Shown: positions 43,837 to 53,458 of the stretch, piece by piece
Position numbering within the stretch: the first letter of the stretch is position 1
How the letters are laid out: each line of letters starts with the position of its first letter
Source: Fundicoccus_A sp052115865
Lineage (GTDB): Bacteria > Bacillota > Bacilli > Lactobacillales > Aerococcaceae
DNA length: 64,000 bases
Assembly: GCF_052115865.1 (NCBI RefSeq)
Contig: NZ_JBQKME010000001.1
Span: 310,001 to 374,000, forward strand
Reading direction: 5' to 3'
Made by a program: the position numbers and the translations under genes
Notes under the pieces: generated by a model
The model's database searches: none
Seen by the model: only the letters and a program-made list of their open reading frames with translations
What the model was told of the DNA's origin: nothing

Positions 43837-46128
43837 ATGCGGAAATTTCCTAAGTACTCAACATTGTTCAAACATTATATTTTTTCTTACATAGTCGTAT
43901 TTGCCATTCCATTTATTATCTTATCTCTTGGAATTCATCAGATTTATATACGAAATCTATCATTAGAATTAAATAATACTAAGGAGAATTATTTAAATCA
44001 AATTGATTCTAGGTTAAACAATCAATTAACAGAAATGAATCAAGTTGGTAACTTATTGAATATGTCACAAGTAATATATTTTCCAACACTTGGCACAGAA
44101 CAAGAAGATGAATTGATTAATCAATTAAAAATTTATGAGCATTCATACAATGGTATTGATGCTATTTATTTAGTATTTATCAATCAAGATACAGTTTTAT
44201 CATCAAGAGGAACGATGTCATTAGATGCAATGTTAAAACACTCCAAACATTTTCAAGTGGAGAATATTGAAGGATTAATAGATGAAATTTCTAATCCACT
44301 TGAGAGAATTTCGGTTTTTACTTCTGAATCAGTTGCAGTAAAACATTCTCCATGGTCTAATAGAGAAATTTTTTACTCAATGCCAATGGGAAGTTACACA
44401 AATCCTATTGGATCAATCTATTTTGTCATGAATATGGATGATATTATAACAAACTTAAGAGAAGCAACCGAATTAGAAGAAGGAATGGCTTTATTCGTTA
44501 ATGAATCTAATGAGATAGTTCTTTCTAGCTCCCTCTATCCAAAATTGACGAGAGAAGAATTAACTATAGCTGTGCCTGATTTGGTAGATACAGAAAATAT
44601 TATAATTGAGGGAACAAGTTATTCTATAAGTAGTATAGATAGTAATTTAAGTGGTTGGCGGTTAATTAACTTAACAGATACTAATCGATTTTACCAACCA
44701 TTATATCAAATAATCATTGTTGTTTTTCTAGGACTGATAGCTATGCTTTTTATAGGATTAGTTATTGCATATTATTTTGCAAATAAATATTATCAGCCTT
44801 TGAGATCTTTAATTTCAATTTTTGATGCAAATATTTCAAATGATTATAATGAATGGAATATTATTGAAAGCAATGTTAACAAGGCCTTTACAGAAGTATC
44901 TACACTAAGTCAGCAAGTAAGTGATCAAATACCTATTGTAAAACAAGCAACAATTCTAGAGTTGATTGAAGGTAGGATTAGCAATGAAGATGATTTTAAT
45001 AAGTACTTACTTGAATTAGGTTTAATCTTTCCTTATGAATATTTTACACAAATTATTATTGAAATTGGTGATAAGAATAAATCCTTATTAGAGAAAGATA
45101 TTAAATACATAGACCAAAGACTATCAGATGTATTTTTAGATCAAGTATCAGATTTATATAATGTGTATGGTGTGGTTCCATATCTACGTAATAATCAAAT
45201 TTTTCTTATTGTTAACTCTAATAAGCCAATGCATAAGATATGGACAACTTTATATGAATATTTGAGTAAATCGTTATTATCAGAGAAAAGCTTTAAACAG
45301 CAAATTATAAAAATCGGGATTGGTAATACTTACACACATTGGAATAAGATAAAAAAATCATATTTTGAGGCAAGCTCAGTAATTGACTTACTTAATAATA
45401 AAGACAGTGGAAAAAATACAATTTTATTCTTTAGTGATATTGTTACTGATCAATCTATCGATGATCTACCTACAATTATTGATTATCCAACAGAACAAGT
45501 TATGCTTTTAAGTCAGGGGTTAAAACAAGGAGACATAGAACTTTGTAAAGAGATAATCGATGATGTTTTTGAATCATTTGATAATAAATTTAGTAATGAA
45601 ATTTCAAGGCAAATGACAATATCGTATATCTATAATCATTTAGTACAAACAGCAAATGAATTGAAAATTACTTTAGGATGGGAGTTTTTAGTTAAGTTAT
45701 CTGATTTTATTCAGAGTGAATTAGCTAAGGATACCTTAATCAACCTAAGTATGTATATAGCTACTCAAGCTAAAGATCAAATTGAGGATTTAAATATTGT
45801 GATTGAGAAACAAGTAGTTCAAATTATATTTGAAAATTTTGATTCTTCATCATTATCTTTAGAGCAAATAGCTTCAGAATTTAATATCTCAGTTTCTTAC
45901 GTAAGTAAGTTAGTTAAACAGGAAACAGGTGAGTCTTTCTCTTCAATTATACAAGCATTGAGGATGGAGAAATTTAAGTCTTTATTAGTTGAAACAAATC
46001 AACCAATTAAAGATATTGTAACTCAAGTTGGTTATTTTGATGTATCTAATTTTACTAGAAAATTTAGAAAAGAAACTGGATTGACTCCAAGTCAGTATCG
46101 AGAAGCACATCAATCTATTATCAAGTAA
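43837..46128 (+). CDS. AraC-family regulator with membrane sensor domain
   Basis: 763 residues. A first membrane helix (about 14-34) is followed by an extracytoplasmic, Cache-like sensor region to about 285, a second membrane helix (about 287-310), a cytoplasmic linker and a C-terminal AraC/XylS DNA-binding domain with two helix-turn-helices (LSLEQIASEFNISVSYVSKLVKQ and QPIKDIVTQVGYFDVSNFTRKFRKETGLTPSQYR). Such one-component membrane regulators sit beside LplABC transporters and sense extracellular glycans. The ATG at 43837 follows GGAGGGG; an ATG at 43822 overlaps that site. It likely activates cassette 2. A terminator follows directly. Confidence 0.87.
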   Translation: MRKFPKYSTLFKHYIFSYIVVFAIPFIILSLGIHQIYIRNLSLELNNTKENYLNQIDSRLNNQLTEMNQVGNLLNMSQVIYFPTLGTEQEDELINQLKIYEHSYNGIDAIYLVFINQDTVLSSRGTMSLDAMLKHSKHFQVENIEGLIDEISNPLERISVFTSESVAVKHSPWSNREIFYSMPMGSYTNPIGSIYFVMNMDDIITNLREATELEEGMALFVNESNEIVLSSSLYPKLTREELTIAVPDLVDTENIIIEGTSYSISSIDSNLSGWRLINLTDTNRFYQPLYQIIIVVFLGLIAMLFIGLVIAYYFANKYYQPLRSLISIFDANISNDYNEWNIIESNVNKAFTEVSTLSQQVSDQIPIVKQATILELIEGRISNEDDFNKYLLELGLIFPYEYFTQIIIEIGDKNKSLLEKDIKYIDQRLSDVFLDQVSDLYNVYGVVPYLRNNQIFLIVNSNKPMHKIWTTLYEYLSKSLLSEKSFKQQIIKIGIGNTYTHWNKIKKSYFEASSVIDLLNNKDSGKNTILFFSDIVTDQSIDDLPTIIDYPTEQVMLLSQGLKQGDIELCKEIIDDVFESFDNKFSNEISRQMTISYIYNHLVQTANELKITLGWEFLVKLSDFIQSELAKDTLINLSMYIATQAKDQIEDLNIVIEKQVVQIIFENFDSSSLSLEQIASEFNISVSYVSKLVKQETGESFSSIIQALRMEKFKSLLVETNQPIKDIVTQVGYFDVSNFTRKFRKETGLTPSQYREAHQSIIK

Positions 46129-46143
46129 TAGAATTAATTTATC

Positions 46144-46192
46144 CGTTAATGTTTGGGAAACAAATTTTGTTAACCGAGCATTAACGTTTTTT
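46144..46192 (+). terminator. Terminator after the AraC-type gene
   Basis: CGTTAATG (46144-46151) pairs with CATTAACG (46179-46186), then T6. It separates regulator and transporter transcripts. Confidence 0.85.
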
Positions 46193-46339
46193 ATTATTTT
46201 GTAACTGTATGTGTATGATTTTATTATTTTCTGAAAATCGTTTATTTGTTAGTGTTTTAATAAGGATTCTGCATTAAGATTCTTGATAATCTCACATATT
46301 GTAAGTTAATAAAGTTATTGTTAAGCTTATTATTAGAAA

Positions 46340-46353
46340 AGTAAACGCATACA
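46340..46353 (+). promoter_or_regulatory. cre-like box upstream of cassette 2 permease
   Basis: AGTAAACGCATACA matches 12 of 14 positions of TGWAANCGNTNNCA, 33 bp before the start at 46386. A candidate CcpA site only. Confidence 0.4.
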
Positions 46354-46385
46354 AATCGATGATGTGTTTTGAAAGGAGTAAGTTA

Positions 46386-47354
46386 TTGGAATCAAATAGT
46401 AGAGTTACAGGTAAAATAATGAGTGAGAATGATGATCAAAGAGCTCAATCACAATCAATAATTAAACAAATTTTTACAAGTTGGCAATTATATGCATTAA
46501 TATTTCCTGCTTTTGCATATTTTGTCATTTTCCACTATGTGCCAATGTATGGTGTACAAATAGCCTTTAAAGATTACATGCCGTCTCTAGGAATATGGGG
46601 TAGTCCTTGGGTAGGGTTTAAACATTTCGAAAAATTTTTTGATTCATATTACTTTTGGGATTTGATTAATAATACATTAGGAATTAGTATTTATTCATTA
46701 ATTGTTGGATTTCCTTTACCAATTATTTTAGCTTTAGCATTAAACGAAGTTGATTACGAACCTTTTAAGAAATTAGTTCAGACTGTAACTTATGCGCCTA
46801 ATTTTATCTCAACAGTTGTAATTGTTGGTATGATTATTTCATTCTTGTCTCCTTCAACAGGAATAATTAATCATATACTTCGTTTCTTTGGAGGAACAGG
46901 ACATAATTTTATGGAAGACCCACGATGGTTTAAAACAATCTATGTCTTTTCAGGTGTTTGGCAAGGTACTGGTTGGGGAACAATTATTTATTTAGCTGCT
47001 TTATCTGGAGTTGATCCACAACTACACGAATCTGCAACTATAGATGGAGCATCTAGAATACAAAGACTATGGCATATAAATCTTCCGGTTTTAATTCCTA
47101 CTATGATAATAATACTGATTATGAATTTTGGGGGATTAATGTCTGTAGGATTTGAAAAAGTTTTATTAATGCAAAATCCATTAAATATGCCGTCTTCAAA
47201 TATCATAGCGACATTTACTTATCAACAAGGATTGTTACAGGCACAGTATAGTTATGCTGCAGCAGTAGGATTGTTTAATTCAGTTATTAATTCTATTTTA
47301 TTAATTTTTGTCAATTGGCTTTCTCGAAGATATAGTGAAGTATCATTGTTTTAA
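46386..47354 (+). CDS. ABC sugar permease, LplB type (cassette 2)
   Basis: 322 residues, six helices, strongly similar in sequence to the product at 37814 (YVPMYGVQIAFKDYMPSLGIWGSPWVGFKHFEKFFDSYYFWDL). The EAA loop is LHESATIDGASRIQRLWHINLP. I chose the TTG at 46386, 8 nt after AAAGGAG at 46371-46377; an ATG at 46419 is an alternative. It is followed 11 bp later by its LplC partner. Codons are more A/T-rich than in cassette 1. Confidence 0.9.
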   Translation: MESNSRVTGKIMSENDDQRAQSQSIIKQIFTSWQLYALIFPAFAYFVIFHYVPMYGVQIAFKDYMPSLGIWGSPWVGFKHFEKFFDSYYFWDLINNTLGISIYSLIVGFPLPIILALALNEVDYEPFKKLVQTVTYAPNFISTVVIVGMIISFLSPSTGIINHILRFFGGTGHNFMEDPRWFKTIYVFSGVWQGTGWGTIIYLAALSGVDPQLHESATIDGASRIQRLWHINLPVLIPTMIIILIMNFGGLMSVGFEKVLLMQNPLNMPSSNIIATFTYQQGLLQAQYSYAAAVGLFNSVINSILLIFVNWLSRRYSEVSLF

Positions 47355-47365
47355 GGAGGAAATAT

Positions 47366-48292
47366 ATGCAATTAGCTAAACCTAAAAAGTCTCATATAAA
47401 AGAATCGCCAACAGATCGTGTGTTTTTATTTTTTATATATCTGGCCTTGATGATTGCCTTAATTGTAGTTTTATATCCACTAATTTATATTATCAGTGCA
47501 TCATTAAGTGAGCCAAATGCGGTAAACTCAGGTCGAATGTGGTTATTCCCAGTAGATGTTACCTTTGAAGGATACCAGACAATTTTTGAGAATGATTCTA
47601 TTTGGAGAGGTTATTATAATACTATTATTTATACAGCAGTAGGAACTTTTGTAAACTTAGCAGTAACCTTACCAGCTGGTTATGTCTTATCTAGAAAAGA
47701 TTTTCTATTTAAAAACTTTTTTACAAAAATGATGGTAGTGACAATGTTTATATCTGGTGGCATGATTCCATCTTATATTTTAGTACAAGATTTAGGTATA
47801 TCTAATACTTTGTGGGCATTAATATTACCTGGAGCTGCATCGCTATATAATATCGTAGTAACAAGAACTTTCATACAAACAACAATACCTGTCGAATTAG
47901 AAGAAGCAGCTATTATGGATGGTGCAAGTGATTTTAAACGATTTACATCAATTATTCTTCCATTGTCAAAACCTATTATAGCAGTAATGGCTTTGTTTTA
48001 TGGAGTTGGGCATTGGAATGGCTGGTTTGGGGCATTATTATACATTGATGATCGTAGTAAATATCCTTTACAAATGATTTTAAGAGAAATCTTAGTGTTA
48101 CAAGATATGTCAAGTAGTCAATTAGCAACAGTAACTGCCAATATGGCTCATTTTATATATTCGCAACAACAATTAGCAGCAATTATAAAGTATGGTGTAA
48201 TGATTGTTGCAACCTTACCCATAATTTTAATATATCCATTTTTACAAAAATATTTTGTTAAGGGGGTTATGATTGGTTCTATTAAAGGATAG
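47366..48292 (+). CDS. ABC sugar permease, LplC type (cassette 2)
   Basis: 308 residues, six helices. EAA loop LEEAAIMDGASDFKRFTSIILPLS; ends FLQKYFVKGVMIGSIKG like its paralogues. AAGGAGG precedes the ATG. It forms the import channel with the preceding LplB-type subunit. Confidence 0.92.
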   Translation: MQLAKPKKSHIKESPTDRVFLFFIYLALMIALIVVLYPLIYIISASLSEPNAVNSGRMWLFPVDVTFEGYQTIFENDSIWRGYYNTIIYTAVGTFVNLAVTLPAGYVLSRKDFLFKNFFTKMMVVTMFISGGMIPSYILVQDLGISNTLWALILPGAASLYNIVVTRTFIQTTIPVELEEAAIMDGASDFKRFTSIILPLSKPIIAVMALFYGVGHWNGWFGALLYIDDRSKYPLQMILREILVLQDMSSSQLATVTANMAHFIYSQQQLAAIIKYGVMIVATLPIILIYPFLQKYFVKGVMIGSIKG

Positions 48293-48376
48293 TATTCTAT
48301 CGTGAAGTAGTTGTGTCAGTAGTTTAAGTGCTCAGCAAATTTAGTAAAGATTTAAATTATACGAGGAGGAAAGTTT

Positions 48377-49981
48377 ATGTTTTGTGTTAAAAAAAGAATT
48401 GGTATAAGTGCACTAGTTTTAAGCTTAGCTGGAACAATAGGTTTAAATAATAGCATAATTTTAGCTCAAGATGAAGTTGAAGTAGCAAGAGAAGGATTTC
48501 CGATTGTTGAAGAAACAATTACGATGACAATGATGGGGCCAGGTATTGGTATTGCTGAATGGGAAGATATGCCTATGTTGCAAGTTTATGAGGACATGAC
48601 AAATATTGATTTTGAATATATAACTCCACCGAATAGTGATTTTGGTACTAGATTTAATTTAGCTTTTGCAAGTGGAGATTTACCGGATGTATTTTTTGGT
48701 GTCGGAGGTGATGTATTTTCTTCAGCAATAGAAGTTGATTATGGTGAACAAGGACTCTTATTACCATTGGAAGAAATGATTGAAGAATATGCCCCAAATC
48801 TATTTGCTTTATTAGAAGAAAGACCTGATATTCGTAAATCTATTACAACAAATGAAGGTCATATTTATACACTACCTATGATATCAGAAGAATTTAATGC
48901 TCCTCAAGTTGGGGCTCCAATGTGGTTTAATAAAACTTGGCTTGATGCGTTAGGAGTTGAGGAATTACCTAAAACTACTGAAGAAATGTATGATCTACTA
49001 ATTAGATTCCGCGATGAAGACCCAAATGGCAATGGTATTGCAGATGAAATACCAATTACTGAAGGTGGAATGTTAAGAATTAGAACAGCATTTGCTCCTG
49101 CTTTCGGAATGAAGACTTGGGGAATTGAAGAAAACGATGGGATTGTTCGCTTCACTCCGATACTTGATGAAGCACGTGCTTATTTACAGTATATGAATAG
49201 ATTATATTCAGAAGGGTTAATCGATCAAGAAATTTTTTCTCAAGCAAATGAACAAAAAGCTTCGAAAGGTGAAAATAATTTAGTGGGAATGTTTTCAGAA
49301 TTTAACCCACAATTCTTCATTCAAGGGGAAATAATGATGCATCCAATGATGCATCCTTTGACAAGTGAATGGCAAGAAACACCATTGGCACCACTTAGTC
49401 AAGGAATTAGTAGAGGAGCTTTTGCGATTACAAAAAATAATCCATATCCTGAAGCATCTCTTAGATGGGCGGATTACTTCTATACTGAAGAAGGGTTTAC
49501 TTTCTTAAACCATGGTCCTGAAGGATACTTGTGGGTATGGGAAGATGAAGAAGGTGGAAATAGAATTCTAAATCCAGAATTAGGAATTACAGTAGATGAA
49601 ATTGAAGATGTACGTGGAGAAATAACACCAGATTATGGTATTGCCCCTCCAGGACGTCGTATTACTTTGCCGCCAATTGGTGGAGAATTAACTGAGTTTC
49701 AAGAATTTACTCGAAATGAAACTCAAGAAAAAGTAGTTGCATTTGGAGAAATACCTTATCCATTGACATACCTTACTACTGAAGAGAGAGAAGTAATAAA
49801 TTCTATTGAAACTGATTTATGGACTTTCTTAGAAAACTCAGAAGCTCAATTTATAACTGGACAAATGGATATAAATGATGATGAAGTTTGGGCTAATTAT
49901 GTGTCAACTATTGAAAATATGAATATTGAAGAGTTTGTTCGTATTCATCAAGATGCTTATGATCGTTGGAATGCAGAGTAG
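48377..49981 (+). CDS. Extracellular sugar-binding protein, LplA/YtcQ type (cassette 2)
   Basis: 534 residues. A signal peptide of about 31 residues (VKKRIGISALVLSLAGTIGL..., IILAQ) again without a lipobox Cys; the only early Cys is residue 3. DEDPNGNGIADEIPIT is the calcium-loop motif; ASGDLPDVFFG and RIHQDAYDRWNAE are shared family segments. GAGGAGGAAAG precedes the ATG at 48377. It would deliver glycan to the cassette 2 permeases, but how it is retained at the cell surface is unclear. A terminator follows. Confidence 0.9.
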   Translation: MFCVKKRIGISALVLSLAGTIGLNNSIILAQDEVEVAREGFPIVEETITMTMMGPGIGIAEWEDMPMLQVYEDMTNIDFEYITPPNSDFGTRFNLAFASGDLPDVFFGVGGDVFSSAIEVDYGEQGLLLPLEEMIEEYAPNLFALLEERPDIRKSITTNEGHIYTLPMISEEFNAPQVGAPMWFNKTWLDALGVEELPKTTEEMYDLLIRFRDEDPNGNGIADEIPITEGGMLRIRTAFAPAFGMKTWGIEENDGIVRFTPILDEARAYLQYMNRLYSEGLIDQEIFSQANEQKASKGENNLVGMFSEFNPQFFIQGEIMMHPMMHPLTSEWQETPLAPLSQGISRGAFAITKNNPYPEASLRWADYFYTEEGFTFLNHGPEGYLWVWEDEEGGNRILNPELGITVDEIEDVRGEITPDYGIAPPGRRITLPPIGGELTEFQEFTRNETQEKVVAFGEIPYPLTYLTTEEREVINSIETDLWTFLENSEAQFITGQMDINDDEVWANYVSTIENMNIEEFVRIHQDAYDRWNAE

Positions 49982-50019
49982 TTAGTAATTTAATAATAAT
50001 TAGATTTATTAATATAATG

Positions 50020-50049
50020 CTCGTTAAACATCAGTTTAACGAGTTTTTA
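50020..50049 (+). terminator. Terminator of cassette 2
   Basis: CTCGTTAAAC (50020-50029) pairs with GTTTAACGAG (50034-50043) around ATCA, then T5. Confidence 0.92.
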
Positions 50050-50066
50050 CTATTAAATTATTCCTA

Positions 50067-50296
50067 TCCCAATTACTTATTTAACTGTTGACGAACAAGA
50101 TGTTATTGTTTCAATGCAAACAGATTTAAATACATTTATTGTTGAACAAGAAGCTCGCTTCATTACTGGCGTTCAAGAAATCATTGATGATACTTGGGCA
50201 AAATATGTAAGCACAATTGAGTCAATGGGAGTTGAAGGCTACGTTCGCGTTCACCAACAAGCATACGACCGTTGGTTCGAAGCAGGACAATAATTA
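50067..50296 (+). pseudogene. Duplicated 3' end of the cassette 1 binding-protein gene
   Basis: This stretch is almost identical to 41162-41391 (about 76 C-terminal codons plus stop), with only a few substitutions, for example GTAATT/GTTATT and an Ile to Val change. It has no start or upstream part and is not expressed as a full protein. It is much closer to the cassette 1 gene than to the cassette 2 gene it follows, so it came from recombination or duplication, and it keeps the original terminator. Confidence 0.9.
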
Positions 50297-50304
50297 AATA
50301 GTTT

Positions 50305-50337
50305 AACCGAGCTGAAGAGATTTGGCTCGGTTTTTTT
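50305..50337 (+). terminator. Intact native terminator of the duplicated fragment
   Basis: AACCGAGC (50305-50312) pairs with GCTCGGTT (50325-50332), followed by T5. In the parental copy near 41402-41421 only the left arm remains. Confidence 0.88.
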
Positions 50338-50443
50338 GTTGAATTCAGATTTTGAAAATTTATTGTAGAACCTAAATATCTATTTGATTATCTAATATTA
50401 ATAAAATTATATAGTTATAAGCATATTAATATACAGAGTTAAA

Positions 50444-50519
50444 ATTTAATATACTTAATTTAAGATTAATTTGACATATAGTAATCAATATGTCAGAATA
50501 ATATATGTAAACGATTACA
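50444..50519 (+). promoter_or_regulatory. Promoter region of cassette 3 DUF624 gene with perfect cre box
   Basis: TTGACA at 50471-50476 is a good -35; a -10 (CAGAAT at 50494-50499 or AATAAT nearby) is weaker. TGTAAACGATTACA at 50506-50519 matches the cre consensus at all 14 positions and would block transcription just downstream of the promoter. ATTTAATATACTTAAT at 50444-50459 resembles the boxes at 51373 and 57504. The rest of 50338-50669 is A/T-rich without other features. Confidence 0.68.
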
Positions 50520-50669
50520 GCGAGAGGGTTTTGTCATTTTTATTACAATTAAATTTTCTGTAATTGGCGTTCAAATGATTTTTAAAATATTTAGCATTAT
50601 AATGCTAAGAAAGGAAGGGTCAGATATTATATTATTAGCTATTAATTGAATTGTTTAAGGGGTAATTAA

Positions 50670-51293
50670 ATGAGTTTTGATGGACTTTTCGGCATGATTT
50701 TTGAAATAGTAATGTGGTTGGTAAGATTAATTATTTTGAATTTTTTATGGATAATTTTTACGGTTTTAGGATTAGGTTTGTTTGGTATCGCGCCGGCGAC
50801 TTTTTCTTTAGCAAATGTAATTTATAAGTGGTTAAGCGTGGGACATGATATAAGTTTTGTTAAAACATTTATTGATTATTACAAAGAAAACTTTTTTAAA
50901 TCAAATAAAATTGGTTTGTTAATTATATCTCTATTTGCTTTTATACAATTAGATTTTTATATTTCAGAGCAATTTATTCAATCTGCTTTATTCCATACTG
51001 TAATAGTTATATTGTTTTGGCTGTTAATTATATATACTTGCTATTTGCTTGTTATTTTCTCAAGATATGAACTTTGTTTTTCTCAATACTTTAAACAAAC
51101 TTTATATATTGCTTTTGGATCGCCACTGGTATCTATAGGGATGCTTTTGGTTGTTTTTTTCATTGCAATTCTATATACATATATTCCAATACTATTTTTC
51201 TTTATGGGGGTTTCTTTAACATTATACCCATTCATTGGTTTAGGTTACTATGCTTGTATCAAGTTAGAACGAAAAATACATTCTAATAACTAA
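50670..51293 (+). CDS. YesL/DUF624 family membrane protein (cassette 3)
   Basis: 207 residues, about five hydrophobic helices. MIFEIVMWLVRLIILNFLWIIFTVLGLGLFGIAPATFSL is the DUF624 N-terminus. AAGGGGT precedes the ATG. It is the third paralogue in the window. A terminator overlapping its stop codon separates it from the permease genes, which have their own promoter. Confidence 0.83.
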   Translation: MSFDGLFGMIFEIVMWLVRLIILNFLWIIFTVLGLGLFGIAPATFSLANVIYKWLSVGHDISFVKTFIDYYKENFFKSNKIGLLIISLFAFIQLDFYISEQFIQSALFHTVIVILFWLLIIYTCYLLVIFSRYELCFSQYFKQTLYIAFGSPLVSIGMLLVVFFIAILYTYIPILFFFMGVSLTLYPFIGLGYYACIKLERKIHSNN

Positions 51294-51316
51294 GTATTCC
51301 GTTATTAGAATGTTTT
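51279..51316 (+). terminator. Terminator overlapping the DUF624 stop codon
   Basis: CATTCTAATAAC (51279-51290) pairs perfectly with GTTATTAGAATG (51301-51312), followed by T4. Confidence 0.85.
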
Positions 51317-51331
51317 AACTAAAAACAGAAA

Positions 51332-51367
51332 TGAAAACGTTGACAATTCTTAAAGATATGATATTAT
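51332..51367 (+). promoter_or_regulatory. Promoter of cassette 3 with cre box over the -35
   Basis: TTGACA (51340-51345) and TATTAT (51362-51367) are 16 bp apart. TGAAAACGTTGACA (51332-51345) matches the cre consensus fully and covers the -35 box, so CcpA would exclude RNA polymerase. Confidence 0.8.
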
Positions 51368-51372
51368 ATAAG

Positions 51373-51416
51373 TATAAATATACTAAATTGTAAATAAGTA
51401 TAATTAGTATATTAAT
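51373..51416 (+). promoter_or_regulatory. Candidate operator pair for the GntR/LacI-type regulator
   Basis: AATATACTAAAT at 51377-51388 and its inverse form ATTAGTATATTAAT at 51403-51416 lie just after the cassette 3 promoter. AATATACTAAAT recurs exactly at 57508-57519 before the GntR/LacI gene, and AATATACTTAAT at 50448-50459. Confidence 0.5.
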
Positions 51417-51460
51417 TAATACCTGGCTTATGCCAAAATCAACAAGTGAGGAGAATTTAC

Positions 51461-52456
51461 TTGCATGCAAATACTGAAACAACTAGAAGGCATTTTTCTT
51501 TCCGTTCAAAAATTGATACTGAAGAAATAAAAGAACTCCGCGCAAAAGAAAGAAAGAAAAAAAAGAATTTTGTAACGCAAAATTGGCAATTATATATATT
51601 TTTATTTCCAACTCTATTATATTTTGTCATTTTCCATTATGTCCCTATGTATGGAATTTTGATGGCGTTCAAGGACTATTCTCCTGCACTTGGAGTTTGG
51701 AATAGTCCATGGGTTGGATTTATGTGGTTTGAAGACTTCTTCAATTCTTACTATTTTACTGATTTATTAAAGAACACATTAGGGATTAGTATATATCAGA
51801 TTATAGTAGGTTTTCCGGCACCGATTATTTTAGCTTTATTAATGAATGAAGTAAAAGATGGATTATATAAAAGAGGATTACAAACAATCACTTACGCACC
51901 TCACTTTATTTCATTAGTTGTTATGGTAGGTATAGTAATCGCATTTCTTTCTCCAACATCTGGATTAATTAATAATATATTAGGTTTATTTGGAGTTGGT
52001 CCTATACCTTTTATGATACAGCCTAAATGGTTTAAAACGATTTATGTTTTATCGGGAGTTTGGCAAAGTACTGGTTGGGGAGCAATTATCTATATTGCTG
52101 CATTATCAGGAGTAGATCCACAATTACATGAAGCAGCAATAATGGATGGTGCATCAAGATTACAAAGAATTAGACATATTAACATTCCTGCTATTGTACC
52201 TATTATTGTAGTTATGTTTATTTTAGAAATGGGTGGGATTATGTCTGTTGGATTTCAAAAAATATTGTTAATGCAGAACGAGTTAAATATGTCATCTTCT
52301 GATGTAATATCTACATTTGTGTATAGAACTGGTCTTTTGGATGCTCAATATAGTTATTCAACGGCTGTTGGACTGTTCGACTCTGTGATAAATGCCACAC
52401 TACTTCTTACAGTGAATCAGATATCGAAAAAAGTAACTGAAATTGGTCTATGGTAA
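51461..52456 (+). CDS. ABC sugar permease, LplB type (cassette 3)
   Basis: 331 residues, six helices, paralogue of the products at 37814 and 46386 but more diverged (YVPMYGILMAFKDYSPALGVWNSPWVGFMWF). EAA loop LHEAAIMDGASRLQRIRHINIP. The N-terminus has an extra Lys/Arg-rich stretch of about 30 residues before the first helix. I chose the TTG at 51461, behind GTGAGGAGA; the GTG at 51446 is part of that site. Its stop is 13 bp before the LplC-type start. Confidence 0.9.
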   Translation: MHANTETTRRHFSFRSKIDTEEIKELRAKERKKKKNFVTQNWQLYIFLFPTLLYFVIFHYVPMYGILMAFKDYSPALGVWNSPWVGFMWFEDFFNSYYFTDLLKNTLGISIYQIIVGFPAPIILALLMNEVKDGLYKRGLQTITYAPHFISLVVMVGIVIAFLSPTSGLINNILGLFGVGPIPFMIQPKWFKTIYVLSGVWQSTGWGAIIYIAALSGVDPQLHEAAIMDGASRLQRIRHINIPAIVPIIVVMFILEMGGIMSVGFQKILLMQNELNMSSSDVISTFVYRTGLLDAQYSYSTAVGLFDSVINATLLLTVNQISKKVTEIGLW

Positions 52457-52469
52457 AGGAGTGAAAAAA

Positions 52470-53378
52470 GTGTCATCAGTAAAAGAAACCCGCCAAGATA
52501 AAATTATTAATTTTGTTGTCCATTTCATGTTAGCAATCGTATTAATCATTATCGTATATCCATTGATATACATAGTTAGTGCATCATTTAGTGACCCAAC
52601 TATGGTCAACTCAGGACAGATGTGGCTCTTTCCGAAAGGATTCACTTTGGATGGGTATAAATTGATTATGGAAAACGAAGATATATGGAGAGGCTATAGC
52701 AATACCATTTTATATACAGCACTTGGAGTTACAATAAATCTATTTTTAACAATCCCAGCAGCTTATGCTTTATCAAGAGATAAATTAGTTGGGAAAAAAA
52801 TCTTTACAAATATGTTATTGGTAACTATGTTCATTGGTGGAGGGCTTATTCCATCCTATATGTTAGTGAAAGACTTAGGTTTGCTCAATACGATTTGGGC
52901 AATGGTGCTTCCAGGAGGCGCATCAGTCTGGAACATAATTTTAACAAGAACTTTTTTTAAATCAACAATTCCAAATGAATTAGAAGAAGCTGCTATTATT
53001 GATGGTGCAACGCCGTTTCAACTATTTACAAAGATAGTAATGCCACTCTCATTACCTATTGTTGCGGTTATGGCGTTATTCTACGGGGTTGGTCATTGGA
53101 ACGAGTATTTTAGTGCTCTTATCTATCTAAATAATGAAAAAATGTATCCACTTCAAATGGTGCTAAGACAAATTTTAGTAGTACAAGAATTAAGTACTCA
53201 AACATCTAATCCTGAAGCAGTTATTAGACAAGCTCAGATTTCTAATTATCAAGCAGACATGAGTGCAATACTTAGATATTCAGTTATTATTGTATCGACA
53301 TTGCCAATGCTTATTGTTTATCCATTCGCTCAAAAGTATTTTGTGAAAGGAGTTATGGTTGGGTCGCTCAAAGGTTAA
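52470..53378 (+). CDS. ABC sugar permease, LplC type (cassette 3)
   Basis: 302 residues, six helices. EAA loop LEEAAIIDGATPFQLFTKIVMPLS; ends FAQKYFVKGVMVGSLKG. GTG start at 52470, 9 nt after AAAGGAG at 52454-52460; a GTG at 52461 directly follows that site and is unlikely. It pairs with the preceding LplB-type subunit. Confidence 0.92.
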   Translation: MSSVKETRQDKIINFVVHFMLAIVLIIIVYPLIYIVSASFSDPTMVNSGQMWLFPKGFTLDGYKLIMENEDIWRGYSNTILYTALGVTINLFLTIPAAYALSRDKLVGKKIFTNMLLVTMFIGGGLIPSYMLVKDLGLLNTIWAMVLPGGASVWNIILTRTFFKSTIPNELEEAAIIDGATPFQLFTKIVMPLSLPIVAVMALFYGVGHWNEYFSALIYLNNEKMYPLQMVLRQILVVQELSTQTSNPEAVIRQAQISNYQADMSAILRYSVIIVSTLPMLIVYPFAQKYFVKGVMVGSLKG

Positions 53379-53458
53379 TAATTTAAAAAGGAGGTTGGAA
53401 AGAGTAGTAGTCAGGCCATAATAATCAAAAATAAAATATGTAAGGAGATTAATTTATT

